A stretch of 22,753 nucleotides of DNA from assembly GCA_019419645.1 (NCBI GenBank), contig DXZN01000030.1, positions 1 through 22,753 on the forward strand. The letters run 5' to 3'. Made by a program: the position numbers and the translations under genes. The stretch comes from Collinsella sp. GTDB lineage: Bacteria > Actinomycetota > Coriobacteriia > Coriobacteriales > Coriobacteriaceae. A model generated the notes under the pieces. It saw only the letters and a program-made list of their open reading frames with translations. It was not told the origin of the DNA and searched no databases. Shown one piece after another: positions 14,352-22,042 of the stretch. The first letter of the stretch is position 1. Each line of letters begins with the position of its first letter.

Positions 14352-14424
14352 GGGGACGTAGCTCAGTTGGGAGAGCGCTGCCGTCGCATGGCAGAGGCCG
14401 AGGGTTCGACTCCCTTCGTCTCCA
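14352..14424 (+). tRNA. tRNA-Ala (anticodon CGC)
   Basis: 73 nt to the discriminator A73. The acceptor pairs GGGGACG with CGTCTCC and contains the G3-U70 wobble that identifies tRNA-Ala. The D-arm is GCTC/GAGC; the anticodon arm is CTGCC-GTCGCAT-GGCAG, so T33 is followed by anticodon CGC reading GCG codons; the T-arm is GAGGG-TTCGACT-CCCTT. The 3' CCA is not encoded. It has its own promoter and a terminator 15 nt downstream. Confidence 0.95.
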
Positions 14425-14438
14425 CCCTTGGATTTGAT

Positions 14439-14470
14439 AAGCCGCTGACATTGTGTCGGCGGCTTTTTTT
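14439..14470 (+). terminator. Intrinsic terminator of tRNA-Ala
   Basis: AAGCCGCTGACA (14439-14450), loop TTG, TGTCGGCGGCTT (14454-14465; one U-G pair), followed by an uninterrupted T-tract to 14470. It ends 18 bp before the next start codon, so the next gene depends on read-through or a promoter hidden here. Confidence 0.85.
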
Positions 14471-14488
14471 AAAAGAAAGGGCTGTACC

Positions 14489-14929
14489 ATGGCCAAGCTT
14501 GAGTCCCAACCACTGTCTGCCGAGGAACGCGCCGAGTTGGAAGAGCTCCGCGCCGAGAAAGCTCGTCGCGAGGCCCAGGAAGAGGCACGCCGCGAGCGTG
14601 AGGAGCTGGCCGCCCTGCGTGCCGAGCGCGAGAAGGCCGAGGAGGCCGCCGCGAACGTCGCCCCCGCGCCCAAGCCCGCCGCCGCGAAGCCCGCGCCCAC
14701 CGCACCTAAACCTCAGCCTAAAAAGGTCGCTCGTTCCAAGTCCGTCGAGCCCAAGCCGAGCCGTGACGAGATGACCTTTGCCCAGCGCATGGTTACCTCC
14801 AAGGAGCCTACGGGCGAGAACGAGATCCCTGGCATGGCGCCGGCTCAAAAAATCATCATTGTCCTTGCCCTCATCGCGTTTGTCATCTTTATGGGCTACA
14901 CGATCCTGACCAGCATGGGCCTGCTCTAG
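14489..14929 (+). CDS. Small coiled-coil protein with C-terminal membrane anchor, function unknown
   Basis: 146 residues. Residues 9-55 are a highly charged Glu/Arg/Ala heptad-like stretch predicted as a coiled coil; 56-92 are a Pro/Ala/Lys-rich linker; 93-120 are a short conserved-looking segment (DEMTFAQRMV...NEIPGMAP); 121-141 are one hydrophobic helix (IIIVLALIAFVIFMGYTIL), leaving a 5-residue tail. The layout is that of a tail-anchored membrane protein facing the cytoplasm. ATG 14489 has AGAAAGGG (14474-14481) 7 nt upstream. No family recognised. It starts only 65 bp after tRNA-Ala, with the tRNA terminator in between. Confidence 0.7.
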   Translation: MAKLESQPLSAEERAELEELRAEKARREAQEEARREREELAALRAEREKAEEAAANVAPAPKPAAAKPAPTAPKPQPKKVARSKSVEPKPSRDEMTFAQRMVTSKEPTGENEIPGMAPAQKIIIVLALIAFVIFMGYTILTSMGLL

Positions 14930-15013
14930 CCCATTCGCGCTGGGTGCCATGCCCGAACACTCTGCCCTTTTCCAACCCTCAACCTCTGCACAACGCATCC
15001 GAAAGGTCGCCCC

Positions 15014-16519
15014 ATGGCTTTGACCGACATCTCGCATCCCACCGACATTGCAATGCTCACCGATCTGTACGAGCTCACTATGGCCCAGGGCCTGTGGGAG
15101 AGCGGCAAGGCCAATGAGCAGGGTTGTTTTACCGCGTTTTACCGCGACCATCCCTTTGGCAGCGCCTATGCCGTCATGTGCGGCACCGCCGAGCTGCCCG
15201 AGCTGGTCGAGAACCTGCGCTTTACGCCCGAGGATATCGACTACCTCGCCTCACTCCAGGCCCCGGCCGGCGGTGCGATGTTCAAGCCTGCATTCCTCGA
15301 CTACCTGCGCGATTTTCATGCACATGTAAACATCGACGCCGTCCCCGAGGGCGAGCTCGTCTTTCCGCGCGAACCCATGGTTCGCGTCACCGGTCCCGCG
15401 CTGGAGTGCCAGCTGCTCGAAACGGCGCTGCTCAACATCGTCGGCTTCCAGACGCTTGTCGCCACCAAGACGGCGCGCGTGGTGCTGGCGGCGGACGGCC
15501 GTCCCGTTGCCGAGTTTGGCCTGCGCCGCGCCCAGGGTCCCGATGGCGGGCTGGCCGTCGCGCGCGCGAGCTACGTTGCCGGCTGCTCCTCTACGTCCAA
15601 TGTGCTCGCCGGCCGCCGCTACGGTATTCCCGTCTTTGGCACGCATGCGCACAGCTGGGTCATGAGCTTCGACTCTGAGCTCGAGGCCTTCCGCGCCTTT
15701 GCCAAGTCGAGCCCCAAGAATTGCACGCTGCTCATCGACACCTACGACGTACGCGAGGGTTGCGAGCATGCCATTACGGTTGCCAAGGAGATGGAAGCGG
15801 TGGGCGAGCGCCTGTCGGCCATTCGCATCGACTCCGGCGACCTCGCCAAGCTCTCCAAGTATGTGCGCGGCCGTTTTGATGCCGAGGGCCTGCCCTATGT
15901 GGGGATCTCGGTTTCTAACGATTTGGATGAGTACACGATTCAGTCGCTGCTCGACCAGGGCGCGCCTATCGATAGCTTTGGCGTGGGCACCAAGCTCGCG
16001 ACCTGCTACGACCAGCCGGCGCTGGGCGGCGTGTACAAGCTCGCCGCCCGCCGTGCGAGTGAGACGGACCCGTGGACGCCGGTGGTCAAGCTCTCCGAGC
16101 AGCCCTACAAGCGCACGATCCCGGGTGTGCAACGCGTGCGCCGTTATTACGACGGCTTTGGCGGCCCAGTCTGCGACATGATCTACGACGAGGACCATCT
16201 GGCGGGGGAGGGCGCCGCGCGCGGCAATACCCTCGTGGCCGTGAATGATGCCGCTCTGGTGACCGACGTGTCCGAACTTGAGTATCGCGAGCTGCTGGTG
16301 CCGATCGTGCGCGATGGCAGTGCGGTGGCTACGCGTGAGAGCATCCAGGACGCGCGCGAGCGTTGCGCCTGGGCACTTGACCATCTGGACGCAGCTTTCA
16401 AGCGCTTCCTGTACCCGCAGACCTATGTGGTGGGCATGGAGCAGGGCCTGGCTCAGGTGCGCGACGAGCTCGTGCGCAAGAACATGGCTGCGGCTTCGGC
16501 CTTCCCCTGGGCAAAATGA
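15014..16519 (+). CDS. pncB: Nicotinate phosphoribosyltransferase
   Basis: 501 residues. Makes nicotinate mononucleotide from nicotinate and PRPP, the entry step of the Preiss-Handler NAD salvage pathway; cytosolic. Family signatures: TDLYELTMAQGLWE (16-29), EFGLRRAQGPDGG (167-179), GTHAHSWVMSF (209-219; the His phosphorylated during ATP-coupled turnover lies in this region), IDTYD (241-245) and RIDSGDL (271-277). Length is in the normal range. GAAAGG (15001-15006) lies 7 nt before ATG 15014. It is 84 bp after the coiled-coil gene on the same strand with no hairpin between, so cotranscription is possible. The stop codon lies inside the left arm of a terminator-like inverted repeat. Confidence 0.95.
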   Translation: MALTDISHPTDIAMLTDLYELTMAQGLWESGKANEQGCFTAFYRDHPFGSAYAVMCGTAELPELVENLRFTPEDIDYLASLQAPAGGAMFKPAFLDYLRDFHAHVNIDAVPEGELVFPREPMVRVTGPALECQLLETALLNIVGFQTLVATKTARVVLAADGRPVAEFGLRRAQGPDGGLAVARASYVAGCSSTSNVLAGRRYGIPVFGTHAHSWVMSFDSELEAFRAFAKSSPKNCTLLIDTYDVREGCEHAITVAKEMEAVGERLSAIRIDSGDLAKLSKYVRGRFDAEGLPYVGISVSNDLDEYTIQSLLDQGAPIDSFGVGTKLATCYDQPALGGVYKLAARRASETDPWTPVVKLSEQPYKRTIPGVQRVRRYYDGFGGPVCDMIYDEDHLAGEGAARGNTLVAVNDAALVTDVSELEYRELLVPIVRDGSAVATRESIQDARERCAWALDHLDAAFKRFLYPQTYVVGMEQGLAQVRDELVRKNMAAASAFPWAK

Positions 16520-16551
16520 TCCGAAGGGGACGGAGGAAAACGGATCATTTT
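16513..16551. terminator. Perfect 11-bp inverted repeat overlapping the pncB stop codon
   Basis: AAAATGATCCG (16513-16523) and CGGATCATTTT (16541-16551) with a 17-nt purine-rich loop. The TGA stop (16517-16519) lies within the left arm. A-tract and T-tract at the ends make it a likely bidirectional terminator, even though proB follows 71 bp later on the same strand. Confidence 0.6.
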
Positions 16552-16622
16552 CGTCCGTTCCGCACCAGGCGCCCCGACTGCCCCAGCTCGCCCGAACGCT
16601 CGACATTCGATTGGTTTGACGT

Positions 16623-17750
16623 ATGACGACTTCTTATAAAACGATGGTGGTAAAGATCGGTTCGTCCACGGTGGTGGGCGCCGACGGCAAGGTCAACCGC
16701 GCCTTTATCGGCGGGCTTGCCGACCAGGCCGCAGCGCTGCGCGAGCTTGGCTGGCGCCTGGTCGTGGTGAGCTCGGGTGCCATTGCCTGCGGCTATCCCG
16801 TGCTGGGCTTCGACCGCAAGCCGGTCGGTGACCTGCCGAGCCTGCAGGCCTGCGCCTCGGCCGGTCAGTGCATCATCTCGTCGGCCTACGACGAGGAGTT
16901 CCATGCGCGCGACCTGCTCACCTCGCTCGTGCTGCTCACGCGTCACGACACGGCGCGCCGCACGTCCTACCTGCACGCGCGCGACGCCCTGCTGCGCCTG
17001 GTGGAGCTGGGCGTGGTGCCGGTCGTCAACGAGAACGACACCGTTACCGTCGATGAGATCAAGTTCGGCGACAACGACACGCTGGCGGCGCTTGTGAGCT
17101 GCCTGGTTTCTGCCGATCTGTGCGTGACGCTCTCGGACATCGATGGCCTCTACACCGCCAATCCGCATGAGGATCCGACGGCCGAGTTTATCCCGGTCGT
17201 GCATAAGATCGATGCCAAGATTATCGCCTCGGCGGGCGATTCTTCCACATCGGTGGGTACGGGCGGCATGATCACCAAGATTCGCGCGAGCCGCATTCTC
17301 ATGACGGCGGGCATTCAAAGCGTGATTTGCTCGGGCGAGGAGCCCGATGCGCTCGTGCGTCTGGCCCGCGGCGAGAGCGTGGGTACGCTGTTCGATCCGC
17401 CGGCGGAGCGCCTGGACATTGCGCCGCGCAAGTTGTGGATCGCACTGGGTGACAAGGCGCATGGCTCGGTGACGGTCGATGATGGCGCCGCGAAGGCGCT
17501 GGTCAGCCGCGGATCGTCGCTGCTCGCGGTGGGTATTCGCGAGGTCGATGGCCAGTTTGCCGAGGGCGATGTGCTCGACGTGTGCGACCCGAGCGGCATG
17601 GTTGTCGCCCGTGGTATCGCCGAGGCCGATTCGGACGTGCTGGAGCTTGCAGCCGGCCGCCGCCAGGACCAGATTGCCAGCAACCGCCTGCTCGCAGACC
17701 TGGCCGAGAAGCCCGCGATCCATAGGGACAACTTGATAGTGTTCGCCTAA
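16623..17750 (+). CDS. proB: Glutamate 5-kinase with PUA domain
   Basis: 375 residues. Phosphorylates glutamate to gamma-glutamyl phosphate, the first and usually proline-inhibited step of proline synthesis. Amino-acid-kinase motifs: VVKIGSS (9-15), VNENDTV (135-141), FGDND (148-152), SDIDGLYTANP (171-181) and GTGGMITK (212-219). Residues of about 270-350 are the C-terminal PUA domain found in full-length ProB. ATG 16623 has no good Shine-Dalgarno sequence (upstream is TTGGTTTGACGT), so translation may be weak or the transcript short-leadered. proA lies 1.7 kb downstream on the same strand, beyond an opposing hydrolase gene, so the classic proBA operon is broken. A long hairpin follows the stop. 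Confidence 0.95.
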   Translation: MTTSYKTMVVKIGSSTVVGADGKVNRAFIGGLADQAAALRELGWRLVVVSSGAIACGYPVLGFDRKPVGDLPSLQACASAGQCIISSAYDEEFHARDLLTSLVLLTRHDTARRTSYLHARDALLRLVELGVVPVVNENDTVTVDEIKFGDNDTLAALVSCLVSADLCVTLSDIDGLYTANPHEDPTAEFIPVVHKIDAKIIASAGDSSTSVGTGGMITKIRASRILMTAGIQSVICSGEEPDALVRLARGESVGTLFDPPAERLDIAPRKLWIALGDKAHGSVTVDDGAAKALVSRGSSLLAVGIREVDGQFAEGDVLDVCDPSGMVVARGIAEADSDVLELAAGRRQDQIASNRLLADLAEKPAIHRDNLIVFA

Positions 17751-17765
17751 CCAATTGACGCTGCA

Positions 17766-17861
17766 AACGCCCCTAAGCGGCAATCTGACGTTCAATCGTC
17801 GGGCATGACCAAAAGGTCAATGCCCTCCTCTTTCACGTCACCTTGCTCGCTTAGGGGCGTT
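17766..17861. repeat. Long, almost fully paired hairpin element after proB
   Basis: AACGCCCCTAAGCG (17766-17779) matches CGCTTAGGGGCGTT (17848-17861) exactly. Inside this, GCAA pairs with TTGC, TGACGT (17786-17791) with ACGTCA (17835-17840), and GGGCATGACC (17801-17810) with GGTCAATGCCC (17815-17825, one bulge) around loop AAAA. The + strand continues TTTCGCTTT, so it can end the proB transcript, but the internal pairing is far beyond a simple terminator. Confidence 0.7.
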
Positions 17862-17895
17862 TTCGCTTTCTGTCCTCTACCAGCGGCATTGTCGT

Positions 17896-17930
17896 TGCCG
17901 GCACTTGGGGACGTTCCTATTGTGCCGGCA
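17896..17930. repeat. Palindromic repeat with TGCCGGCA ends, copy 2
   Basis: TGCCGGCA at 17896-17903 and again at 17923-17930 flank a CTTGGGGACGTTCCTAT stretch. This corresponds, with a few changes, to 5104-5130 of the first copy. It lies just past the stop of the reverse-strand hydrolase. Confidence 0.55.
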
Positions 17931-17948
17931 GACGGGGACACTCCTTTG

Positions 17949-19367
17949 CTAGAAGATCTGGCGCAGGTCTCCGCGGTTGAGGGCTTCGTCGAAGAGGTGC
18001 TTGAACACCACGCTGCCGTGCAAGCCGTCGTGCTCGAACTCGTTGGTCACCCAGGCATGCGAGTTGCCCACGCGGCTGAGCGTATCGAGCTGCATGCCCG
18101 AGTCCACGTACATGTCATCGAAGTACACCGCGGCCTGCAGGGGCACCTCGTTGCACGCCAGGCGCTGCGGGTCGTAGATCTTGTCCCAGCTTGTGTCTTC
18201 CATAAGCAGATCCATCGCCGGCTTGAAGGGCTTAAGTTCGGGCATCTGCTCAAACATCCACGGGAACATGGCCTCGCCGGTAAACATGAGCGGTCGCGTG
18301 AGCGTGTCGAACTCGGCACGATGGGCCTTCTCTTCTGCCGCGGCCCAGCGAATGGGCATGGTGTCGCCGTCGGCGTAGATGAACTCCTGAAGCGTCCAGT
18401 ACAGCGGATTCGTGCGCGTGTTGGTGCGCTCGAAGGCGCGCATCAAAAAGCTGTCGGATACCGAGGCGCCGCAGGCCAGCGTGCCGTCGCCGTCAACAAA
18501 AGCATGATCGATAATCCAATGCATGCGCTCAAAGCTCGGCTTCATGCCAAAGTCGCTGCCCATGAGCTGCAGGCGTTCGACCGTCATCGGCGAGCCGTCG
18601 GGTAGCACGGGCTTTTGCTCCTCGAGGGCATCTGCCAGGGCCGCCACGCGCTCGACGTCGGCGGGGTAGCGGTTGTAATACTGCTGCGTCTTGGCAGCCA
18701 TGCGCGGGAAGGTGTGCGCGTAGACCTCGCTTGCGCTCGCCGGTACGTGGGGGATGCCGCCGCAGGTAAAGCTTGCCGCCACGCCCTCGGGGAAGAGCGA
18801 CAGGTAGCTCAGCGTCAAAAAGCCGCCGTAGCTCTGCCCGAGCGTGACCCAGGGCCTGCCGCCAAAGCCCACCAGGCGCAGGTACTCAAAATCGCGCACG
18901 ATGGAGCTGGCGAGGTGGCGCTTGAGGAAGTCCGCCTGCGAGCGGTCCGCATCGGCGCCGGCTGCCTCGGCACGCTCGCCCAGTGCGGCAATCGTGCGTC
19001 CGTCTACACAGCTGCTGCGTCCGGTGCCGCGCTGGTCGGGCAGGACGACGCGGAAGTGCTTGACGGCCTCCTCGATCCAGCCGTCGCTTGTGGGTGACAG
19101 CGGACGCGGGCTCTCGCCGCCGGGGCCGCCCTGCAAAAACAGGAGCAGTGGCAGATCGTCGTTGATGCGGTCGGGCGCGCAAACCACACGGTAGAAGAGC
19201 TTGATGCTCTCGGGCGCACCTGCGATGGGCGCCGGCATGGCGCCGCGGCGCATGGTGCTGCCGACGGCCAGGAGCATCGGCTCCAGGCCGCGCCAGTCGA
19301 GGGGGACGTCGATGCTGTGGTCCTCGACATACAGGCCGGGGACGTGGTACGAAGTGATGAGGGCCAT
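17949..19367 (-). CDS. Alpha/beta hydrolase, prolyl aminopeptidase-like (S33 family)
   Basis: 472 residues, no signal peptide, presumably cytosolic. Fold signatures: oxyanion-loop QGGPGGES (79-86), DQRGTGRS (111-118), nucleophile elbow GQSYGG (177-182; Ser179), candidate Asp among 417/418/422, and C-terminal EHDGLHG (His446 or His450). The GGPGG plus DQRGxGxS pair is characteristic of proline iminopeptidases, which release N-terminal proline from peptides. ATG 19367-19365 has GGAAG upstream and is preferred over the ORF opening at 19448. It lies between proB and proA in opposite orientation and is divergent from proA, so a role in proline supply is a fair inference. Exact substrate not proven. 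Confidence 0.82.
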   Translation of the reverse strand: MALITSYHVPGLYVEDHSIDVPLDWRGLEPMLLAVGSTMRRGAMPAPIAGAPESIKLFYRVVCAPDRINDDLPLLLFLQGGPGGESPRPLSPTSDGWIEEAVKHFRVVLPDQRGTGRSSCVDGRTIAALGERAEAAGADADRSQADFLKRHLASSIVRDFEYLRLVGFGGRPWVTLGQSYGGFLTLSYLSLFPEGVAASFTCGGIPHVPASASEVYAHTFPRMAAKTQQYYNRYPADVERVAALADALEEQKPVLPDGSPMTVERLQLMGSDFGMKPSFERMHWIIDHAFVDGDGTLACGASVSDSFLMRAFERTNTRTNPLYWTLQEFIYADGDTMPIRWAAAEEKAHRAEFDTLTRPLMFTGEAMFPWMFEQMPELKPFKPAMDLLMEDTSWDKIYDPQRLACNEVPLQAAVYFDDMYVDSGMQLDTLSRVGNSHAWVTNEFEHDGLHGSVVFKHLFDEALNRGDLRQIF

Positions 19368-19405
19368 GTGAGTCTTCCGTTCGTTGCGGTGTTTCGGGTT
19401 GACCA

Positions 19406-19411
19406 ATTCTA
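19406..19411 (-). promoter_or_regulatory. Putative -10 (TAGAAT) of the prolyl aminopeptidase-like gene
   Basis: TAGAAT on the minus strand matches TATAAT at 5 of 6 positions, with TTGCGC 19 bp upstream as a weak -35. It lies in the 112-bp divergent region shared with proA; proA's own promoter is not clear. Confidence 0.35.
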
Positions 19412-19479
19412 CCGCCGCGGGCGAGGCCATGCGCAAATCGGCTACCATGGTTGCAAACTTCTAGGAGAAAGGGCCGCCC

Positions 19480-20766
19480 ATGTCGGTCGATATAGCCACG
19501 TATGTCCACGATCTTGCCGTTGCCGCTAAGGCAGCGTCGGCCTCGCTTGCCACGGCGAGCGACGAGCAGCGCCAGGAGGCCGTGCGCGCCATGGCCGCAG
19601 CACTGCGCAACGGTGTCGACTCCATCGTTGCCGCCAACGAGCTCGATATGTCCGCCGCGCGCGATGCGGGGACCTCGGCGGGGCTCCTCGACCGTCTGCT
19701 GCTGACGCCCGAGCGCGTTGAGGGTATGGCCGCCGGCCTGGAGAAGCTCGCCGAGCTGCCCGATCCTGTCGGCCGCGTGCTCGACCACCGCGTGCTCGCA
19801 AGCGGCGTGGACCTCACCCGCGTGAGCGTGCCGTTGGGCCTGGTCGCCATGGTGTACGAGGCGCGCCCCAACGTGACGGCCGACGCCGCGGGCATCTGCA
19901 TCCGCACCGGCAACGCCTGCATTCTGCGCGGCGGCTCGCTGGCCTATCACTCGTGTGCCATGATTTCTGAGCTGCTGGCCGATGCGCTCGAGACCAAGGG
20001 CTTCCCGCGCGAGGCTATCTCGATGATCGAGTCCACCGACCGCGAGGCCACTGGCGAGCTCATGAAGCTCCGCGGTATTGTCGACGTACTCATTCCGCGC
20101 GGCGGTGCAGGCCTGATCCAGCGCTGCGTGCGCGAGTCGCTTGTGCCGGTGATCGAGACGGGCACGGGCAACTGTCATATCTACGTGCATGAGTCCGCCG
20201 ACTTTGATAAGGCGCTCAACATTATCGTTAATGCCAAGACCCAGCGTGTAGGCGTGTGCAATGCCGCCGAGTCGCTGCTGGTCGACCATGCTGTGGCCAA
20301 TGTGTTTTTGCCTGCGGTCGTTGCCGTGCTGCACGACCACGGCGTGCTCATTCACGGCGACGAGGCCACGTGCGCCGCATGCGCCGACGCCGGGCTTGCC
20401 GAGGGCGATGACTACGTTGCCGCGACTGAGGAGGACTGGGGTCGCGAGTATCTGGCGCTCGAGATGAGCGTGAAGGTCGTGGCGAACGAGGACGAGGCCA
20501 TCGCGCACATCAACCGCTACGGCACGATGCACTCCGAGGCCATCGTTGCAGAGGACACGGATGCTTGCGAGCGCTTCCTGGACGAGGTCGATGCCTCGGC
20601 CGTGTATGCCAACGCCAGCACGCGCTTTACCGACGGCGGCGAGTTTGGCCTGGGCGCCGAGATTGGCATCTCGACCCAAAAGCTCCACGCCCGCGGCCCC
20701 TTTGCCGCCGAGGCCCTCACCACCTACAAATACAAGCTCCGAGGCACCGGCCAGGTCCGCCCCTAA
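19480..20766 (+). CDS. proA: Glutamate-5-semialdehyde dehydrogenase (gamma-glutamyl phosphate reductase)
   Basis: 428 residues. Reduces gamma-glutamyl phosphate with NADPH to glutamate semialdehyde, the second step of proline synthesis after ProB; aldehyde-dehydrogenase fold. Seen: PLGLVAMVYEARPNVTADAAG (118-138), ETGTGNCHIYV (226-236) and the catalytic Cys260 in RVGVCNAAESLLVD. Length is close to the family norm. ATG 19480 has an AGGAGAAAGG site (19463-19472). It is divergent from the prolyl aminopeptidase-like gene, and convergent with the HD-domain gene across a shared hairpin repeat. proC, the final step, is not in the window. Confidence 0.96.
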   Translation: MSVDIATYVHDLAVAAKAASASLATASDEQRQEAVRAMAAALRNGVDSIVAANELDMSAARDAGTSAGLLDRLLLTPERVEGMAAGLEKLAELPDPVGRVLDHRVLASGVDLTRVSVPLGLVAMVYEARPNVTADAAGICIRTGNACILRGGSLAYHSCAMISELLADALETKGFPREAISMIESTDREATGELMKLRGIVDVLIPRGGAGLIQRCVRESLVPVIETGTGNCHIYVHESADFDKALNIIVNAKTQRVGVCNAAESLLVDHAVANVFLPAVVAVLHDHGVLIHGDEATCAACADAGLAEGDDYVAATEEDWGREYLALEMSVKVVANEDEAIAHINRYGTMHSEAIVAEDTDACERFLDEVDASAVYANASTRFTDGGEFGLGAEIGISTQKLHARGPFAAEALTTYKYKLRGTGQVRP

Positions 20767-20779
20767 CGCCCGCGCAAAC

Positions 20780-20821
20780 AAAAACCACCACAAAGGTGCC
20801 TGTCCCCTTTGTGATGGTTTT
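20780..20821. terminator. Hairpin repeat family A, copy 5 (shared by proA and the HD gene)
   Basis: AAAAACCACCACAAAGG and CCTTTGTGATGGTTTT with loop core TGCCTGTCC. The A in the right arm gives a C-A mismatch in the + transcript but a U-G pair in the minus transcript, so it should fold better for the HD-gene mRNA. It begins 13 nt after the proA stop and ends 4 nt before the HD-gene stop. Confidence 0.8.
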
Positions 20822-20825
20822 GGAA

Positions 20826-21425
20826 TTAAGCCTGAAAGGTGTCGCGGTCGGGGGCGAAGGACTGCATGGCCGCGATGGTACGGTCGAAGAGCTCGGGGAG
20901 CTCCCAGCCCAGCATCTCGGCACCCTGCGTAATCACGTCGCGCGAGCAGCCGGCGGCAAAGCGCTTGTCCTTGAACTTTTTCTTGAGCGACTTGGTCGTA
21001 AAGTCCATGACGCTCTTACTCGGACGCATGATGACGGCAGCACCGATCAAGCCGGTGAGCTCGTCGCAGGCAAACAGGATCTTTTCCATCTGCAGCTCGG
21101 GCTTGGGCAGCGAGGTGTTGAAGTCCGACGTGTGCGTCTGAATGGCGCGAATGAGATCGGGAGAGGCGCCCTCGCCTTCAAGGATCTCGGCCGCATAGAT
21201 GGTGTGGTTCATGGGGTCGTCCTCATGCTCCTCCCAATCTAGGTCGTGCAGCAGACCGACGATGCCCCAAAACTCCTCGTTCTCGGGGTCGAACTCGCGC
21301 GCAAAGTAGCGCATGGTGCCCTCGACCGTTTCGCCGTGGGTGATGTGGAACGGGTCCTTATTGTGCTCGTTGAGCAATTCGAACGCACGGTCGCGGGTGA
21401 TTCCGGCGGAAAGTGGCTCTGCCAT
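20826..21425 (-). CDS. HD-domain phosphohydrolase
   Basis: 199 residues, soluble. HD-superfamily metal ligands are visible in order: His30, His60-Asp61 in LLHDLDWEEH, and Asp121 in FACDELTGLI, with His75 and His98 as possible extra ligands. Such proteins hydrolyse phosphate esters, often of nucleotides; this small single-domain group lacks an assigned substrate. ATG 21425-21423 has AAGGAGT (reverse complement of 21431-21437) 5 nt upstream. It follows carD on the same strand, separated by a family A hairpin, so it is probably an independent unit. Confidence 0.82.
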   Translation of the reverse strand: MAEPLSAGITRDRAFELLNEHNKDPFHITHGETVEGTMRYFAREFDPENEEFWGIVGLLHDLDWEEHEDDPMNHTIYAAEILEGEGASPDLIRAIQTHTSDFNTSLPKPELQMEKILFACDELTGLIGAAVIMRPSKSVMDFTTKSLKKKFKDKRFAAGCSRDVITQGAEMLGWELPELFDRTIAAMQSFAPDRDTFQA

Positions 21426-21486
21426 AAAAGACTCCTTGTGCTCGCAGGTATCGCTAAGAATGAATACTACTAGAACGACTAGAACG

Positions 21487-21530
21487 AAAAAACCACCACA
21501 AAGGTGCCTGTCCCCTTTGTGGTGGTTTTT
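21487..21530. terminator. Hairpin repeat family A, copy 6 (after the CarD-family gene)
   Basis: AAAAAACCACCACAAAGG and CCTTTGTGGTGGTTTTT, perfect stem, loop core TGCCTGTCC. It lies 12 nt past the stop of the reverse-strand CarD gene and about 60 bp upstream of the HD gene. Confidence 0.8.
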
Positions 21531-21542
21531 GGCGCGGATGGG

Positions 21543-22028
21543 TTAGTTGAGGGCGGCTTGGGCTAGGCGGGCTTCGGCGGCCTCCTCGGTGACGCCCAAT
21601 GCCACGGCGAACTCCTCGATGGAGCGGCGCTTGGCTTCCTTGAGTACACGCATATAGTAAGAGCTGGGCTTTTTATCGGCTTCCTCGGCCTGGCGAATGC
21701 GGTGCATCATGGTCTTTGCCACGCGGACCGTCTCGGGCGCGCCCAGCTTGAGCTGCTGCTTAAAGTGTGTCTCTTCAAGCGAGCTGTTGCGCTCGGTAAA
21801 GGTGTCGCACTCCAGCTCGTCATAGTGGCTCAGCAGATGCTCGGCATCTTGCTGAGAGATGGCGGCATGCAGACGGTCGGCCTGCGCCACGGGGTACATA
21901 AGGATCGTCTGCGCATGCCCCTGCTTGGCCTCGAGCAACAACATGGGCTGCGGCGTGTCGTCCCTAAAACCGACGACGGTGCAGACTCCCTGACCCGGAT
22001 GAATGACGTGTTGACCGATTGAGAACAT
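21543..22028 (-). CDS. CarD-family RNA-polymerase-binding transcription factor
   Basis: 161 residues. The N-terminal ~60 residues (MFSIGQHVIHPGQGVCTVVGF ... ILMYPVAQADRL) form the CarD/TRCF RNA-polymerase-interacting Tudor-like domain; the remainder is helical and charged, as in the DNA-binding half of CarD/CdnL proteins that stabilise the open promoter complex, especially at rRNA promoters. The family's conserved opening GxxVxHPxxGxG is intact. ATG 22028-22026 has GGAGG (reverse complement of 22033-22037) 4 nt upstream. The basic domain's Trp wedge of mycobacterial CarD is not obvious here, so mechanism may differ. Ends at a family A hairpin. Confidence 0.88.
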   Translation of the reverse strand: MFSIGQHVIHPGQGVCTVVGFRDDTPQPMLLLEAKQGHAQTILMYPVAQADRLHAAISQQDAEHLLSHYDELECDTFTERNSSLEETHFKQQLKLGAPETVRVAKTMMHRIRQAEEADKKPSSYYMRVLKEAKRRSIEEFAVALGVTEEAAEARLAQAALN

Positions 22029-22042
22029 GCTACCTCCAACTT

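Noticed and set aside
15251..16606. 451-residue reverse-strand open frame over pncB
   Set aside because: Antisense shadow; pncB carries all family motifs in the forward frame.
18886..20793. 635-residue reverse-strand open frame antisense to proA and overlapping the hydrolase gene
   Set aside because: It mirrors proA and then runs in a different frame of the hydrolase. It shows low-complexity His/Arg/Gly composition typical of GC-rich shadow frames, with no domain; both real genes have strong motifs and ribosome-binding sites.
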